Assembly (NCBI GenBank): GCA_016840095.1
Contig: JAEOSZ010000031.1
Span: 62,001-126,000 of the forward strand
DNA: 64,000 bases
Source of the DNA: Candidatus Heimdallarchaeota archaeon
GTDB lineage: Archaea > Asgardarchaeota > Heimdallarchaeia > Heimdallarchaeales > Heimdallarchaeaceae
Reading direction: 5' to 3'
Below are positions 54,284-63,550 of this stretch, in pieces (the first letter of the stretch is position 1; every line of letters begins with the position of its first letter). The notes beneath the pieces were generated by a model. It made no database searches. It was given only the letters and a program-made list of their open reading frames with translations, and was not told the origin of the DNA. Both the position numbers and the translations under genes were made by a program.

Positions 54284-55425
54284 GATTATTCTACTACATT
54301 TATTATGGCTTTATTACCATTCTGGAGACATTGATGAGAATGTTTCCCTTTCCTGCTAAAACAGGATATCAGAAAGTTGGGAAGCCTGATGAAGATTCTC
54401 CGGTCCTTTTAACATGTAATTTTCATTTAACTATCTTGCGATTGAAAAAAGCTACAAGAGGACTGAATTATCATCTTCTGGTTGCTAATAGCAAAGGTAT
54501 TAATGTCTGGTGTGCTGCGACAGGAGGTCATTTTAACGATCATTCTGTAATTTCAGTCATAAAGTTGAGTGGAATTGAAAATAAAGTAAATCACAAGAAA
54601 ATTATTCTTCCACAACTAGCTGCACCAGGTGTAGAAGCAAAAGAAATTCAAAAAAGGATCGGTTGGAAGGTTCTATGGGGTCCAGTTGATTTAAAAGATA
54701 TACCTGAGTTTTTTGAAACAAATTTTGAAAAAACAGATCCGATGAAAGAAGTGAAGTTTAAACTAATCCAAAGAATTGAGATGGCAATTATGTGGTCATT
54801 TCTTGCAAGTATAGTAGTAATGCCAATATGGGGACCATTGTTTAAACTTGAAGCAGCATTCATGTTAGCACAGATATTCTTCATTTACTTGCTATCACTA
54901 ATTTCGTTTCCAATATTTGAAAAAATCTTTCAAAAAGAAGTTGAAAAGAAGAAGGCTTTTTTCACAGTTGGTAATCTTATAGTTGTTCTTATCAATCTCA
55001 TTTATGCAACAATTGGCGTAGTATTGTATGTGATTGTTTATCAAAAAGATTATTCTTGGATTTTACTTAGGTGGTGTATTGTCTCGTTCCTATTGGTTCT
55101 ATTAGCAAATATGGAACTTAAAGGATCAACTCCAACATACAAGAGTGATTCTCATGCTGACAAACTGTTTGATGTAGGGATAGATTTTGAGAGATGCAGG
55201 GGAACAGGAATCTGTATTGATGTTTGTCCAAGAAACTGTTATAAGATGGATACGGAGAAGAATAAAATTACCATGCCTAGGCAAAAATATTGTGTTCAGT
55301 GTGGGGCTTGTATTGTTCAATGTCCATTTGACGCTCTTTATTTCATTAATAGAAAAGGAGATACAATCAACCCTAGTACAGTAAGAAAATTCAAGCTAAA
55401 TCTAATGGGTAAGAGAGTTGACTAA
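54280..55425 (+). CDS. Fused HgcA-HgcB-like corrinoid/ferredoxin membrane protein
   Basis: The 381-residue protein begins with a HgcA-type corrinoid-binding region containing the cap-helix motif INVWCAA (Cys78, the cobalt-ligand position) and later ILPQLAAPGVEA. Four membrane helices follow (about 168-278). The C-terminus is a two-cluster ferredoxin like HgcB: a first set C306-C312-C316 with Thr309 where a cysteine is usual, and a complete second set C338-C341-C344-C348. The canonical NVWCAAGKG reads NVWCAATGG. HgcA and HgcB methylate mercury as separate proteins; fused forms exist in other archaea and are not all Hg methylators. The native role is likely corrinoid methyl transfer. Confidence 0.85.
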   Translation: MRLFYYIYYGFITILETLMRMFPFPAKTGYQKVGKPDEDSPVLLTCNFHLTILRLKKATRGLNYHLLVANSKGINVWCAATGGHFNDHSVISVIKLSGIENKVNHKKIILPQLAAPGVEAKEIQKRIGWKVLWGPVDLKDIPEFFETNFEKTDPMKEVKFKLIQRIEMAIMWSFLASIVVMPIWGPLFKLEAAFMLAQIFFIYLLSLISFPIFEKIFQKEVEKKKAFFTVGNLIVVLINLIYATIGVVLYVIVYQKDYSWILLRWCIVSFLLVLLANMELKGSTPTYKSDSHADKLFDVGIDFERCRGTGICIDVCPRNCYKMDTEKNKITMPRQKYCVQCGACIVQCPFDALYFINRKGDTINPSTVRKFKLNLMGKRVD

Positions 55426-57302
55426 TACACAATTACCTGTTTCTTCTGACTACCTGCTACCATAACTATTGGTAACCATTCAATGAAAGGAACCATTTTT
55501 TGTTCTTCCAGAACATAGTCTCTAAATTTAAGTGATAGTGGATTTGCTAGATTGAATGAAAATGGTGTCAAAGAATTGTAATCAACAATAGGAAGTGTAA
55601 TCTTGGAACTGTTTGTAAATACAGTATTATTAGCTACGTAAGTTGTTGTATTTGCCCACAAAGGATCTCCAGTGTTAGGGTTTGGTTCAAATCTTGGGTA
55701 ATTTGAACTAGATACATCTATTCTAAGCTTGTGACCTTCATTGAAGAGATATGCAGTACTATCTAATTCTAAGTTTATCTCATAAATTGAATCAGGAGTA
55801 AGAAATTCCCAATCAGTTAAACTATTTCTATTTCTTGCTCTGATAATTGTATCTGTTATAATCATAGATCTGTTATCTGGATAAACATCAATTAACTTGA
55901 CTGTAAAATCAGTATCTGTACAATTAGAGCTTATGAAGAGAGAGACTTCAACTTGACCTGCAATAGTCAAAGGTTGTGCAAGAACAGGAGTGGAAAAGCG
56001 AAGAATATCATCTCGGTAATCTAAAGGTTGTTGATCATATATTCCAGCGTCAATCGCTAGATTACCTCCACCAATAGTGAGAACAGGATTATTTGGATCA
56101 TAATGAAAAGTTATACTTTCTGTCAAGGAATTACTTATTGAGGGAGTACTAGCAATAGGTGAGTATACTGATGGAAGCAAACTTAGATTTGAATACAAAT
56201 ATAGATCATCAGGAACAGATGCAATTGGCCAGGAAGAAGCTTGGTACCAATTATTACCCAACAGACCTGGATTATGTTCTAGTGAACTCATAAGATAGTA
56301 CATAACTGGGGGTAACATATCCCATGAACTAGAGTTACCCAATAACCATTTATCAAAAATGGCATCAGTTGCTTGGATTATAATCCCAGGATTTTGATAA
56401 GGAAAAGAAATGACACCTGTTGGAGCTCCAAACATCCCCCCATGTACCCAAGGACCCATGATTAGTTTTGCATTGCCTGCTGCTCCTAAACCTCCTTGAG
56501 TCTGGTATCCATTGAACCCATCAATTGAACCTTGAGCAAAAATATCATACCATCCTCCCAGATGAATAGATGCAGCATGAATATCTGAAAAATTATTTCT
56601 TATATCTCCTTGTGCCCAAAATTCACTGTATTTCTCATAAGTTTGCATCATATCAAAAGTACTTTCTGGAAAACCATTTGCTAGTGACCAAGGGATTATT
56701 AGCTCACTCCTTAATTGTCCTCCTCTAAAAACTGCCTCATAGACATTGGGAGTTGCAACTGTAGGAAATTGACATACTAAAGAATCTGGCGCTTTAGGCG
56801 CCATAAGATATTGAGCTATACCCAGCGCCGATAAACCCCATGTTCCAATTTTTCCGTTACACCAGGGTTGATCTGTTATCCACCATAAGGAATCTTGGCC
56901 ATCATTTTGTTCTGAAAAAAATGGTAGTGTTAATTCACCTTCTGAACCAAAAAATCCTCTGAAGTCTTGTAAAACTACTATCATACCTTCTTCAGCATAG
57001 CCTGCAAGTGCAGTTAAAGCATCTTTATTATATGGTGTTCTCACAAAAATCACAGGTTTGGATTCATTGATGTAAAGAGGTAGATAAACATCAGTTGCCA
57101 GTCCTATGTCATCTCTCATAGGCACTAAATATGATACTTTAGCATAATGAGTATAGTAAGTTGTATTAGTTGGATAATCCCAGTCGAATAACTCATTAGG
57201 AGGAGTATTTTTTGGTACAAATATAACTAGTAAAGTAGTTGAAGCGGCTACGATAATAATAGAAACTATGATTAGAGTAATTAGTTTGGTCTTCACAATC
57301 AC
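55422..57302 (-). CDS. CocE/NonD (S15) family hydrolase, membrane-anchored
   Basis: The 626-residue protein has a single N-terminal hydrophobic segment that should export and anchor it. The hydrolase domain carries the early RTPYNKDAL and DFRGFFGSEG motifs, the nucleophile Ser158 in TWGLSALG and a GGWYDIF region. The C-terminal beta domain ends with HKLRIDVSSSNYPRFEPN, typical of X-Pro dipeptidyl-peptidase and cocaine-esterase-like proteins. The substrate is a peptide or ester outside the cell. The start is GTG 57302; its end overlaps the convergent HgcA-like gene by four bases. Confidence 0.87.
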   Translation of the reverse strand: MIVKTKLITLIIVSIIIVAASTTLLVIFVPKNTPPNELFDWDYPTNTTYYTHYAKVSYLVPMRDDIGLATDVYLPLYINESKPVIFVRTPYNKDALTALAGYAEEGMIVVLQDFRGFFGSEGELTLPFFSEQNDGQDSLWWITDQPWCNGKIGTWGLSALGIAQYLMAPKAPDSLVCQFPTVATPNVYEAVFRGGQLRSELIIPWSLANGFPESTFDMMQTYEKYSEFWAQGDIRNNFSDIHAASIHLGGWYDIFAQGSIDGFNGYQTQGGLGAAGNAKLIMGPWVHGGMFGAPTGVISFPYQNPGIIIQATDAIFDKWLLGNSSSWDMLPPVMYYLMSSLEHNPGLLGNNWYQASSWPIASVPDDLYLYSNLSLLPSVYSPIASTPSISNSLTESITFHYDPNNPVLTIGGGNLAIDAGIYDQQPLDYRDDILRFSTPVLAQPLTIAGQVEVSLFISSNCTDTDFTVKLIDVYPDNRSMIITDTIIRARNRNSLTDWEFLTPDSIYEINLELDSTAYLFNEGHKLRIDVSSSNYPRFEPNPNTGDPLWANTTTYVANNTVFTNSSKITLPIVDYNSLTPFSFNLANPLSLKFRDYVLEEQKMVPFIEWLPIVMVAGSQKKQVIVY

Positions 57303-57386
57303 ACTTTAAGCTAGTTGAATATATTTCTTTGGTTTTACTAGTTACTTGAGTTTCCAAATAAGTTGAAGAAAGGATACGTTTCAAAA

Positions 57387-57398
57387 GTATTATAAACG
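57387..57398 (+). promoter_or_regulatory. TATA box of the FtsX-ATPase operon
   Basis: The sequence agtattataaac is centred about 26 bp before the ATG at 57419, indicating a leaderless operon transcript. Confidence 0.5.
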
Positions 57399-57418
57399 CA
57401 TTCAGTTCATTCAAGATA

Positions 57419-60400
57419 ATGCTGAAGAATAAGAAATTAGTATTTTACATTTTCCTAGTTTTAGTTCTGCTGCCATCTTCTTTATCTACAGCACAAACAA
57501 CTGAAACAGAAGAACTAATCTATCTTACCAATATCATAGATAATGGTGGGATACTAGAATCTGTTCCTTTGATAGACAATGAAGGTAATCTACATGCATT
57601 TGTACATGTAAGAAATTCTGAAAAAGATAGCTTAATCCATTTATCATTCCTTGATGGTGAGATTGAGATGGAAACTATTGAAGAACAAGCTTCAGGTCTT
57701 ACTATACATTATGCTTACACTTCTGATATTAATCTAGGTTTAGTTTACTCAATAGAAGATAATCTAGGTTCATTAACTTTTTATCATTTTATTGCTGGAA
57801 AATTTCTACATAACACATATGAATTCTTTTGGATATCAGGGAGTGATTATACTGGTGAATATGTAACATATTTTGAATTCCAATTCATAGATGGAATCCT
57901 TCATGGTTTTCATAACATGTGGGATCATATTGATAAGGTTAACATGACTATGTACCACTACTACGGCTTTTTGTCTTTTGACTCTGAAAGCTTCGAGTTA
58001 GATTATCCAGTACCATTTGTAACTGATACAATGGATATTACCTTAGATGAAACAGGTCAAATCTGGTATATTCATAGATTAGATCAATCTGCTTTTGGCA
58101 TCGGTACATATATTTTAGATAACAATACCATGTACATTCAACAAGATAGAACCTTCAGTAATGTTTTATCACCTGTTGAAAAAATAGATGTAAGAGCAAA
58201 TGCCAATGGTCTTTCTTATGTCTTTACGAATCCACTTTCCTTATACTGGGGTTCAATTAATAGTACAACAATTGAAGAAAATAAAATTACTACATTTTTT
58301 GATGATCCTATTGACTCATTTTATTTCAATAATGGTTTGGCACAATCAGTAATTATTGCTGATCAAGTTGATGATGATTACGTAAATCTTTACTTCTATC
58401 AATATGTAAGTGGGAATTGGAAATTCTCTTCAATAAACTCTCTGTATCAAATTACAGAAGAATCTTTTTCTATTTTTCTAACAGCAATAGACTATATTGT
58501 TCTTTATAACTTTGAAATCTCTACAGAGGATTTTAAACCTGGCCCCTCTCAAAAATATCGAGAAGAAGAAGCTTCTGGACTTTTCATACTTACATCTCTT
58601 TCATTTGATCTTGAAACGTATGCTGATGGATTAACTGCATATAATGTCATAAAAGAATTTTTCACTAAAAAATGGTATTTTCTATTAATTGCTATTATTG
58701 GTGTTGTACTGTTAGGTGTTATTATCTGGCTTTATTTAAGACGTAGAGGAGGAGATATTAAGGAGTTTTTAACCGATGAGCAGGTAGGACAACATCCAAA
58801 GATTATACTTGTTTTACTAAATATCTGGAGAAGAATTTCAAATGGTTTTAGTACAGTAACTACAATTTGGTTTTCAAACAAGAAGAGATCAATTCTTACT
58901 TTAGCAGGATTTGTTATAACCGGATATTTACTCTGTTCTGCAATAATTATAGCACAATCAGAAGAATCTGCAATGATTAAAGCTTATGATCGCGCATTTC
59001 CTCTTTTCTCAGATAAGCTTCCATCAGCTCAGCTAGAAACATCTTTTCAGTCAAGTTTTGTTGGAGGATTAAATGTATCTTCTTCTTATGGAACTGACGC
59101 AGAACAAGCAATACTGAATCTCTACGATGGATTAGTCATTGAGAAATATCTCTCCGGTGTTCAAACTAGTTATTGGACAAATACGAAAATTTATTCACCC
59201 TCATATCCCGTTTACCTATCATACCATTTTGTATCTCTACCAGATTCATGTGATGATTTTATTGATTCTATGTTAGTTGAAGGGAGAACACCAATAAATG
59301 ATTCAGAAGTTATATTGGAACAGAGGCTTGCAGATTTAACTCATACAAGTGTCAATGATACATTGAGCATAGTTGCTTCTACTGATAGTCCAGGAGATGT
59401 ACATAATTACCTCCTAAACACAACTGTTGTTGGAATTTATGCTCAAATAAATACAGCACAAGCAAAACGTACTGCAGCTTATTTTGGCGTCCCTTATGAT
59501 ATCTATACTCTTGCTTCAGATAATTCATACATTATTACTAAACAAAGTATCTTTTTTGATATCATTTCTAAAGGTGGAAAGATGAATCTTCTCCTAAGGG
59601 GATATTATCAACTGGAGATGAACTTCGATGAATTCAATGTTGCTGAAAGGAATGAAATATTAGCCGAGCAAGATATTTTAGCAGGAAGAGTGTTTTCATT
59701 TGCATTTGATGATTCATCAATTGTTAGAGTAAAAGATGAAATCGCGGATTTCTTTGAAGAGTTCAATACTTATTATCTTAATAATATGGCTCGATTATTG
59801 ATTTTTGCAATACCTGCAGTGCTACTATCAATTTTCATGGTATTTGAATCTTCAGAACTATTTTCTACTAGTTATGAGCAAGAAATGGAAATTATGAGAA
59901 GCAGGGGTATAAAAACGAGGAAGATTTTTTCTACTTACCTCGCAATAAGAGTTATCGAAATTATAATCGCAAGTTTATTTAGTTTTGCAATTGCAGTAGC
60001 AACGGCAGTTCCCCTAATTAGAATTAATGGTTTTATAAGATTCACAAATACTGATACTAACTTAACTATAGGAAATGTTCCAGGAATACTAGGAATAGTG
60101 ATTGCATTCTTATTCATAATTTCTATTCCAAGAATTATTATTCTAGTTAGGAGAAAGAAAAAGATCGAAAAAGCACCACCTGTGAAGAAGAAATCTCACA
60201 AGAGATTAGACAATAGAGGATTGGTAAAAGCTGCAGCAAAGACTACTAGCAAAGATATTGCAAAATCTTCTATTACAGGTGTAACAGAAATATCTGAAGA
60301 AACCGCACTAAATTCAGTTATTGCATTCTTCTCTATCATTATTAAGTACAAATTAATTTCTTGGAGAGATGTATTCTTCCTCATTTTGGGATCTGGAACA

Positions 60401-61765
60401 GTAGTCTTATTCTATAACCGTTCAGTTACTTCGTATTATGATGCAACTCAGGGGAGTTTTACTCTTAATCTCTTCTTAACAATAACTGGAGCAATAATTA
60501 TCTTGATGGGGGCATTGCCTTTCATAATCAAAGTTCTTGGACTAATATTGAGAGCAGTGAGTAATGTAGTTTGGAGAGCTAAGAAAAGTAAATTCAATTT
60601 CTCAATAGCTGAAATTGGAAAAGATATCAGGTACTTCGAAAATATCACTCTGATTTTCCTATTAGTTGTTCTAATTATAATACCTGTACTCATCGTACCT
60701 TATTCAAAAGAATCAACTCTGACAGAACAAGCTTATTTCATCAATGGTTCAGATGTTAAAATTGAAAATTGGGCAGATTTAGATGGAATTACAGAGGAAG
60801 ACATCAACGATTTGCCACAAGTGAAAGAGTATACTCACATTGAAGTTCATACTGTATACAATACGATGTTTAGGTATACGCGTTTAATTGTAGTAAATAC
60901 GACGTCATTCTTGGATACAGTAGAGATTCCTCCAGAATATATGTCAAATGTAAGGTGGAACCAAATTAAACAGCTTAATGCAAATACAACAATGGTATCA
61001 GAAGCAATGTATACAGATTATTATTTAGGATTAGGAGATAGATACGAATTCGCTCATCCGGATATACTAGGGTTAAGGCACTCTTTAACTGTTATTGCTC
61101 AATTTGATATGTTTCCGATGCATTATTTCGAAGAAGATTCTGATGATAGGGAATATACAATGATTATGTCGACAGAAGCTTTTGAAATCTTAGAAGACAT
61201 CATAGTCAGAAGATTAAAAACTAGTGATGAAATAATAATAAAAACCCAAAACAGCATAGCTGCACAAACAGTTAAAAATAAACTATTTGAAGAAGACCCA
61301 GATATCAAGGCTAAAACAATTGAAGATGTAAAAGATAGTCTGAAAACACCTTTGTATAACATCTTCATTATAGAAATGATTCTATCACTTTTTGTAGCCT
61401 TAGTTGTATTAATGTTTTCAACATTTACAACAGCAATAAAGATTCTTGAGAAACGTGTAATAAAACACGATATTATGAAAAAGATGGGAATAAACACAAC
61501 GAAAATAATTAACATGACGACGATTCAAACGACAATAGCAGCAATCGTTCCTGCATTAATATTAGGAGCAGCAGGAGGAATAGTAGCTGTAAATCCAACA
61601 TTGAAACAATTAGAATATGGAGCACAACAGTTCTCGATGCATGTGAATTATCCTGTAGTGATGTTAGTAGTTTTATTCGTAGGAATACCCTCACTGATAT
61701 ACATAAGTCTAAGGTTTATCCTGAAACGGGAATTTGCAAAATATGCACCAACTATGATGGAGTAG
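57419..61765 (+). CDS. Giant FtsX/MacB-type permease with an extracellular sensor-like domain
   Basis: The 1448-residue protein has a signal peptide and an extracellular beta-rich region of about 390 residues, then one membrane helix (about 417-440). Two FtsX-type units follow: helices near 490, 785, 835 and 895, and then near 1005, 1040, 1085 and 1310-1430, with large external loops between (about 515-780 and 1110-1300). The duplicated FtsX layout matches transporters that drive work outside the cell rather than import. The ATPase gene lies four bases downstream, so they form one complex. Candidate roles are lipoprotein, peptide or envelope-stress handling; no cargo is shown. Confidence 0.8.
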   Translation: MLKNKKLVFYIFLVLVLLPSSLSTAQTTETEELIYLTNIIDNGGILESVPLIDNEGNLHAFVHVRNSEKDSLIHLSFLDGEIEMETIEEQASGLTIHYAYTSDINLGLVYSIEDNLGSLTFYHFIAGKFLHNTYEFFWISGSDYTGEYVTYFEFQFIDGILHGFHNMWDHIDKVNMTMYHYYGFLSFDSESFELDYPVPFVTDTMDITLDETGQIWYIHRLDQSAFGIGTYILDNNTMYIQQDRTFSNVLSPVEKIDVRANANGLSYVFTNPLSLYWGSINSTTIEENKITTFFDDPIDSFYFNNGLAQSVIIADQVDDDYVNLYFYQYVSGNWKFSSINSLYQITEESFSIFLTAIDYIVLYNFEISTEDFKPGPSQKYREEEASGLFILTSLSFDLETYADGLTAYNVIKEFFTKKWYFLLIAIIGVVLLGVIIWLYLRRRGGDIKEFLTDEQVGQHPKIILVLLNIWRRISNGFSTVTTIWFSNKKRSILTLAGFVITGYLLCSAIIIAQSEESAMIKAYDRAFPLFSDKLPSAQLETSFQSSFVGGLNVSSSYGTDAEQAILNLYDGLVIEKYLSGVQTSYWTNTKIYSPSYPVYLSYHFVSLPDSCDDFIDSMLVEGRTPINDSEVILEQRLADLTHTSVNDTLSIVASTDSPGDVHNYLLNTTVVGIYAQINTAQAKRTAAYFGVPYDIYTLASDNSYIITKQSIFFDIISKGGKMNLLLRGYYQLEMNFDEFNVAERNEILAEQDILAGRVFSFAFDDSSIVRVKDEIADFFEEFNTYYLNNMARLLIFAIPAVLLSIFMVFESSELFSTSYEQEMEIMRSRGIKTRKIFSTYLAIRVIEIIIASLFSFAIAVATAVPLIRINGFIRFTNTDTNLTIGNVPGILGIVIAFLFIISIPRIIILVRRKKKIEKAPPVKKKSHKRLDNRGLVKAAAKTTSKDIAKSSITGVTEISEETALNSVIAFFSIIIKYKLISWRDVFFLILGSGTVVLFYNRSVTSYYDATQGSFTLNLFLTITGAIIILMGALPFIIKVLGLILRAVSNVVWRAKKSKFNFSIAEIGKDIRYFENITLIFLLVVLIIIPVLIVPYSKESTLTEQAYFINGSDVKIENWADLDGITEEDINDLPQVKEYTHIEVHTVYNTMFRYTRLIVVNTTSFLDTVEIPPEYMSNVRWNQIKQLNANTTMVSEAMYTDYYLGLGDRYEFAHPDILGLRHSLTVIAQFDMFPMHYFEEDSDDREYTMIMSTEAFEILEDIIVRRLKTSDEIIIKTQNSIAAQTVKNKLFEEDPDIKAKTIEDVKDSLKTPLYNIFIIEMILSLFVALVVLMFSTFTTAIKILEKRVIKHDIMKKMGINTTKIINMTTIQTTIAAIVPALILGAAGGIVAVNPTLKQLEYGAQQFSMHVNYPVVMLVVLFVGIPSLIYISLRFILKREFAKYAPTMME

Positions 61766-61769
61766 AAAA

Positions 61770-63530
61770 ATGATAATAACAAAAGACCTGATAAAAGTGT
61801 ACTATGACCCTTTAACAGAAGTAAAGGTTTCTGCTTTAAGGGGATTAGATCTTTATGTGAAGGAAGGCGAAGTAGCTAGTATCATTGGGCCATCAGGTGC
61901 AGGTAAAAGTACTCTAGTTAAGATTCTTTCAGGATTGGATAAACCTAGTGGAGGGACTATCTATGTCGATGATATCAATATAGCTGAACTGGGAGAAAAA
62001 CAAATGAGGGAATTCAGGTACTATAGAATGGGGATAATAAACCAATTTGTAGGACAAAATCTACTTTCATCATTGACTTTAGAGAAAAATATTCTTCTCC
62101 CTATGAAAATGCGATATACAGCTAGAGAAAAAGCAAAGAGAGAGACTGATGAGCTCATAAAAATGCTTAATCTAGAAAAAATTAGAATGAACCCTATAAC
62201 AAAAGTCTCAGGGGGAGAAGCTGTAAGAGCAAGCATAGGTGTAGCAATTGCTAAAAAACCAAGAATTTTACTGGCTGATGAACCCACAGGACAATTAGAT
62301 ACAGCTAACACAAATGACATCATCGAAACATTCCGTGATTTGAATGAAAATTATGGTACTACAATACTAGTTGTTACTCATGACCTTAGATTCAGAAACG
62401 CTTTCAAGAAAAGTTACATAATTCGAGATGGACGTCTTGTAGGAGTGAATACTGATCTAGACAGAAGTGAACTAGAGTTTATTGTTCGTCCCCAGGAATC
62501 ATCACTTCAATCCATTATTGATAGTTCTCAATTTATACGTGTTCCTGATGAAGTATACATTACTGGAAATTACAAACATATCGCAGAATTTGACATTCAT
62601 CCCTCGAAGAAATTTTCAATTATTTACAATCCTGATGAAATTAATGCTACTGAAATTTATGATATAATGAAGCAAACTGATGACGATAAAGTTAATGATC
62701 ACATTCATGAAAATAACAATAGAACAAACATTCCTTTCAGTGAAGTCCAACCAATTTTAGAGCAACAATTCGAATATCCTAAAGCTTCTGAGGAGATTAT
62801 CGAAGTAAAACATCTCAACAAGTCATTTCCTGCTGGAAGGATAAAGAACGATGTTCTGAAGGATTTATCATTCACTATTAATCAAGGGGATTTTGTAGTT
62901 TTTTCAGGAAAATCTGGAGCAGGTAAAACTACTCTAATGAATGTAGTTTCTGGTGTTGAAGACCCAGATGAAGGAAGTATTAAGATTAAGGATTTTGATA
63001 TTGTGAATAACAATCAAAAAGAGATTGATGATTTCCGATTTCATGAAATCGCTATGATTAGTCAGGTTAATAATTTATTCACTCAATATACCGTTGAGGA
63101 AAATATGTTTATTCCTAGGTTGTTCAATGATAGGTCAAATGATCTTACTAGGGATATTTATGATATTGCTAAGAATGTTGAGATAGATCACAGAATTTCT
63201 GCTTATGCTGCAGAGTTATCTGCTGGAGAAAAGCAAAGGGCTGCATTATCTGTTGCCTTAGCTAGAAAAGCTCCAATTATCTTTGCTGATGAACCTAGTG
63301 CAAATCTTGACTCAAGGCTAGCTCGAAATATAGTTACTCTTCTTATGGAAACAGCTGTAAAATTTGGAACAACAGTAATAATGAGTACTCATGATTTATC
63401 TTTAATCCGACCTGGTTTTAGATTAATCCGTCTTGAGAATGGAAGAATAATCGAAGATATGAGAGTTACACCAGATAAACTAAGAGGGATAATAGAAGAC
63501 TACTTGGGAGTTGAAATTGCAGATGACTAA
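61770..63530 (+). CDS. Tandem-domain ABC ATPase partner of the FtsX permease
   Basis: The 586-residue protein carries two ABC ATPase domains. The first has Walker A IGPSGAGKST, signature VSGGEAVRA and Walker B LLADEPTGQLD. The second has SGKSGAGKTT, signature LSAGEKQRA and IFADEPSANLD, each followed by an H-loop (VVTHDL, MSTHDL). Both resemble the LolD/MacB type. The linker of about 110 residues between them is acidic and unusual. Both domains appear active by motif, and one chain would serve the duplicated permease. Confidence 0.9.
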   Translation: MIITKDLIKVYYDPLTEVKVSALRGLDLYVKEGEVASIIGPSGAGKSTLVKILSGLDKPSGGTIYVDDINIAELGEKQMREFRYYRMGIINQFVGQNLLSSLTLEKNILLPMKMRYTAREKAKRETDELIKMLNLEKIRMNPITKVSGGEAVRASIGVAIAKKPRILLADEPTGQLDTANTNDIIETFRDLNENYGTTILVVTHDLRFRNAFKKSYIIRDGRLVGVNTDLDRSELEFIVRPQESSLQSIIDSSQFIRVPDEVYITGNYKHIAEFDIHPSKKFSIIYNPDEINATEIYDIMKQTDDDKVNDHIHENNNRTNIPFSEVQPILEQQFEYPKASEEIIEVKHLNKSFPAGRIKNDVLKDLSFTINQGDFVVFSGKSGAGKTTLMNVVSGVEDPDEGSIKIKDFDIVNNNQKEIDDFRFHEIAMISQVNNLFTQYTVEENMFIPRLFNDRSNDLTRDIYDIAKNVEIDHRISAYAAELSAGEKQRAALSVALARKAPIIFADEPSANLDSRLARNIVTLLMETAVKFGTTVIMSTHDLSLIRPGFRLIRLENGRIIEDMRVTPDKLRGIIEDYLGVEIADD

Positions 63531-63550
63531 AATCTTCTGCACTATTCTTT

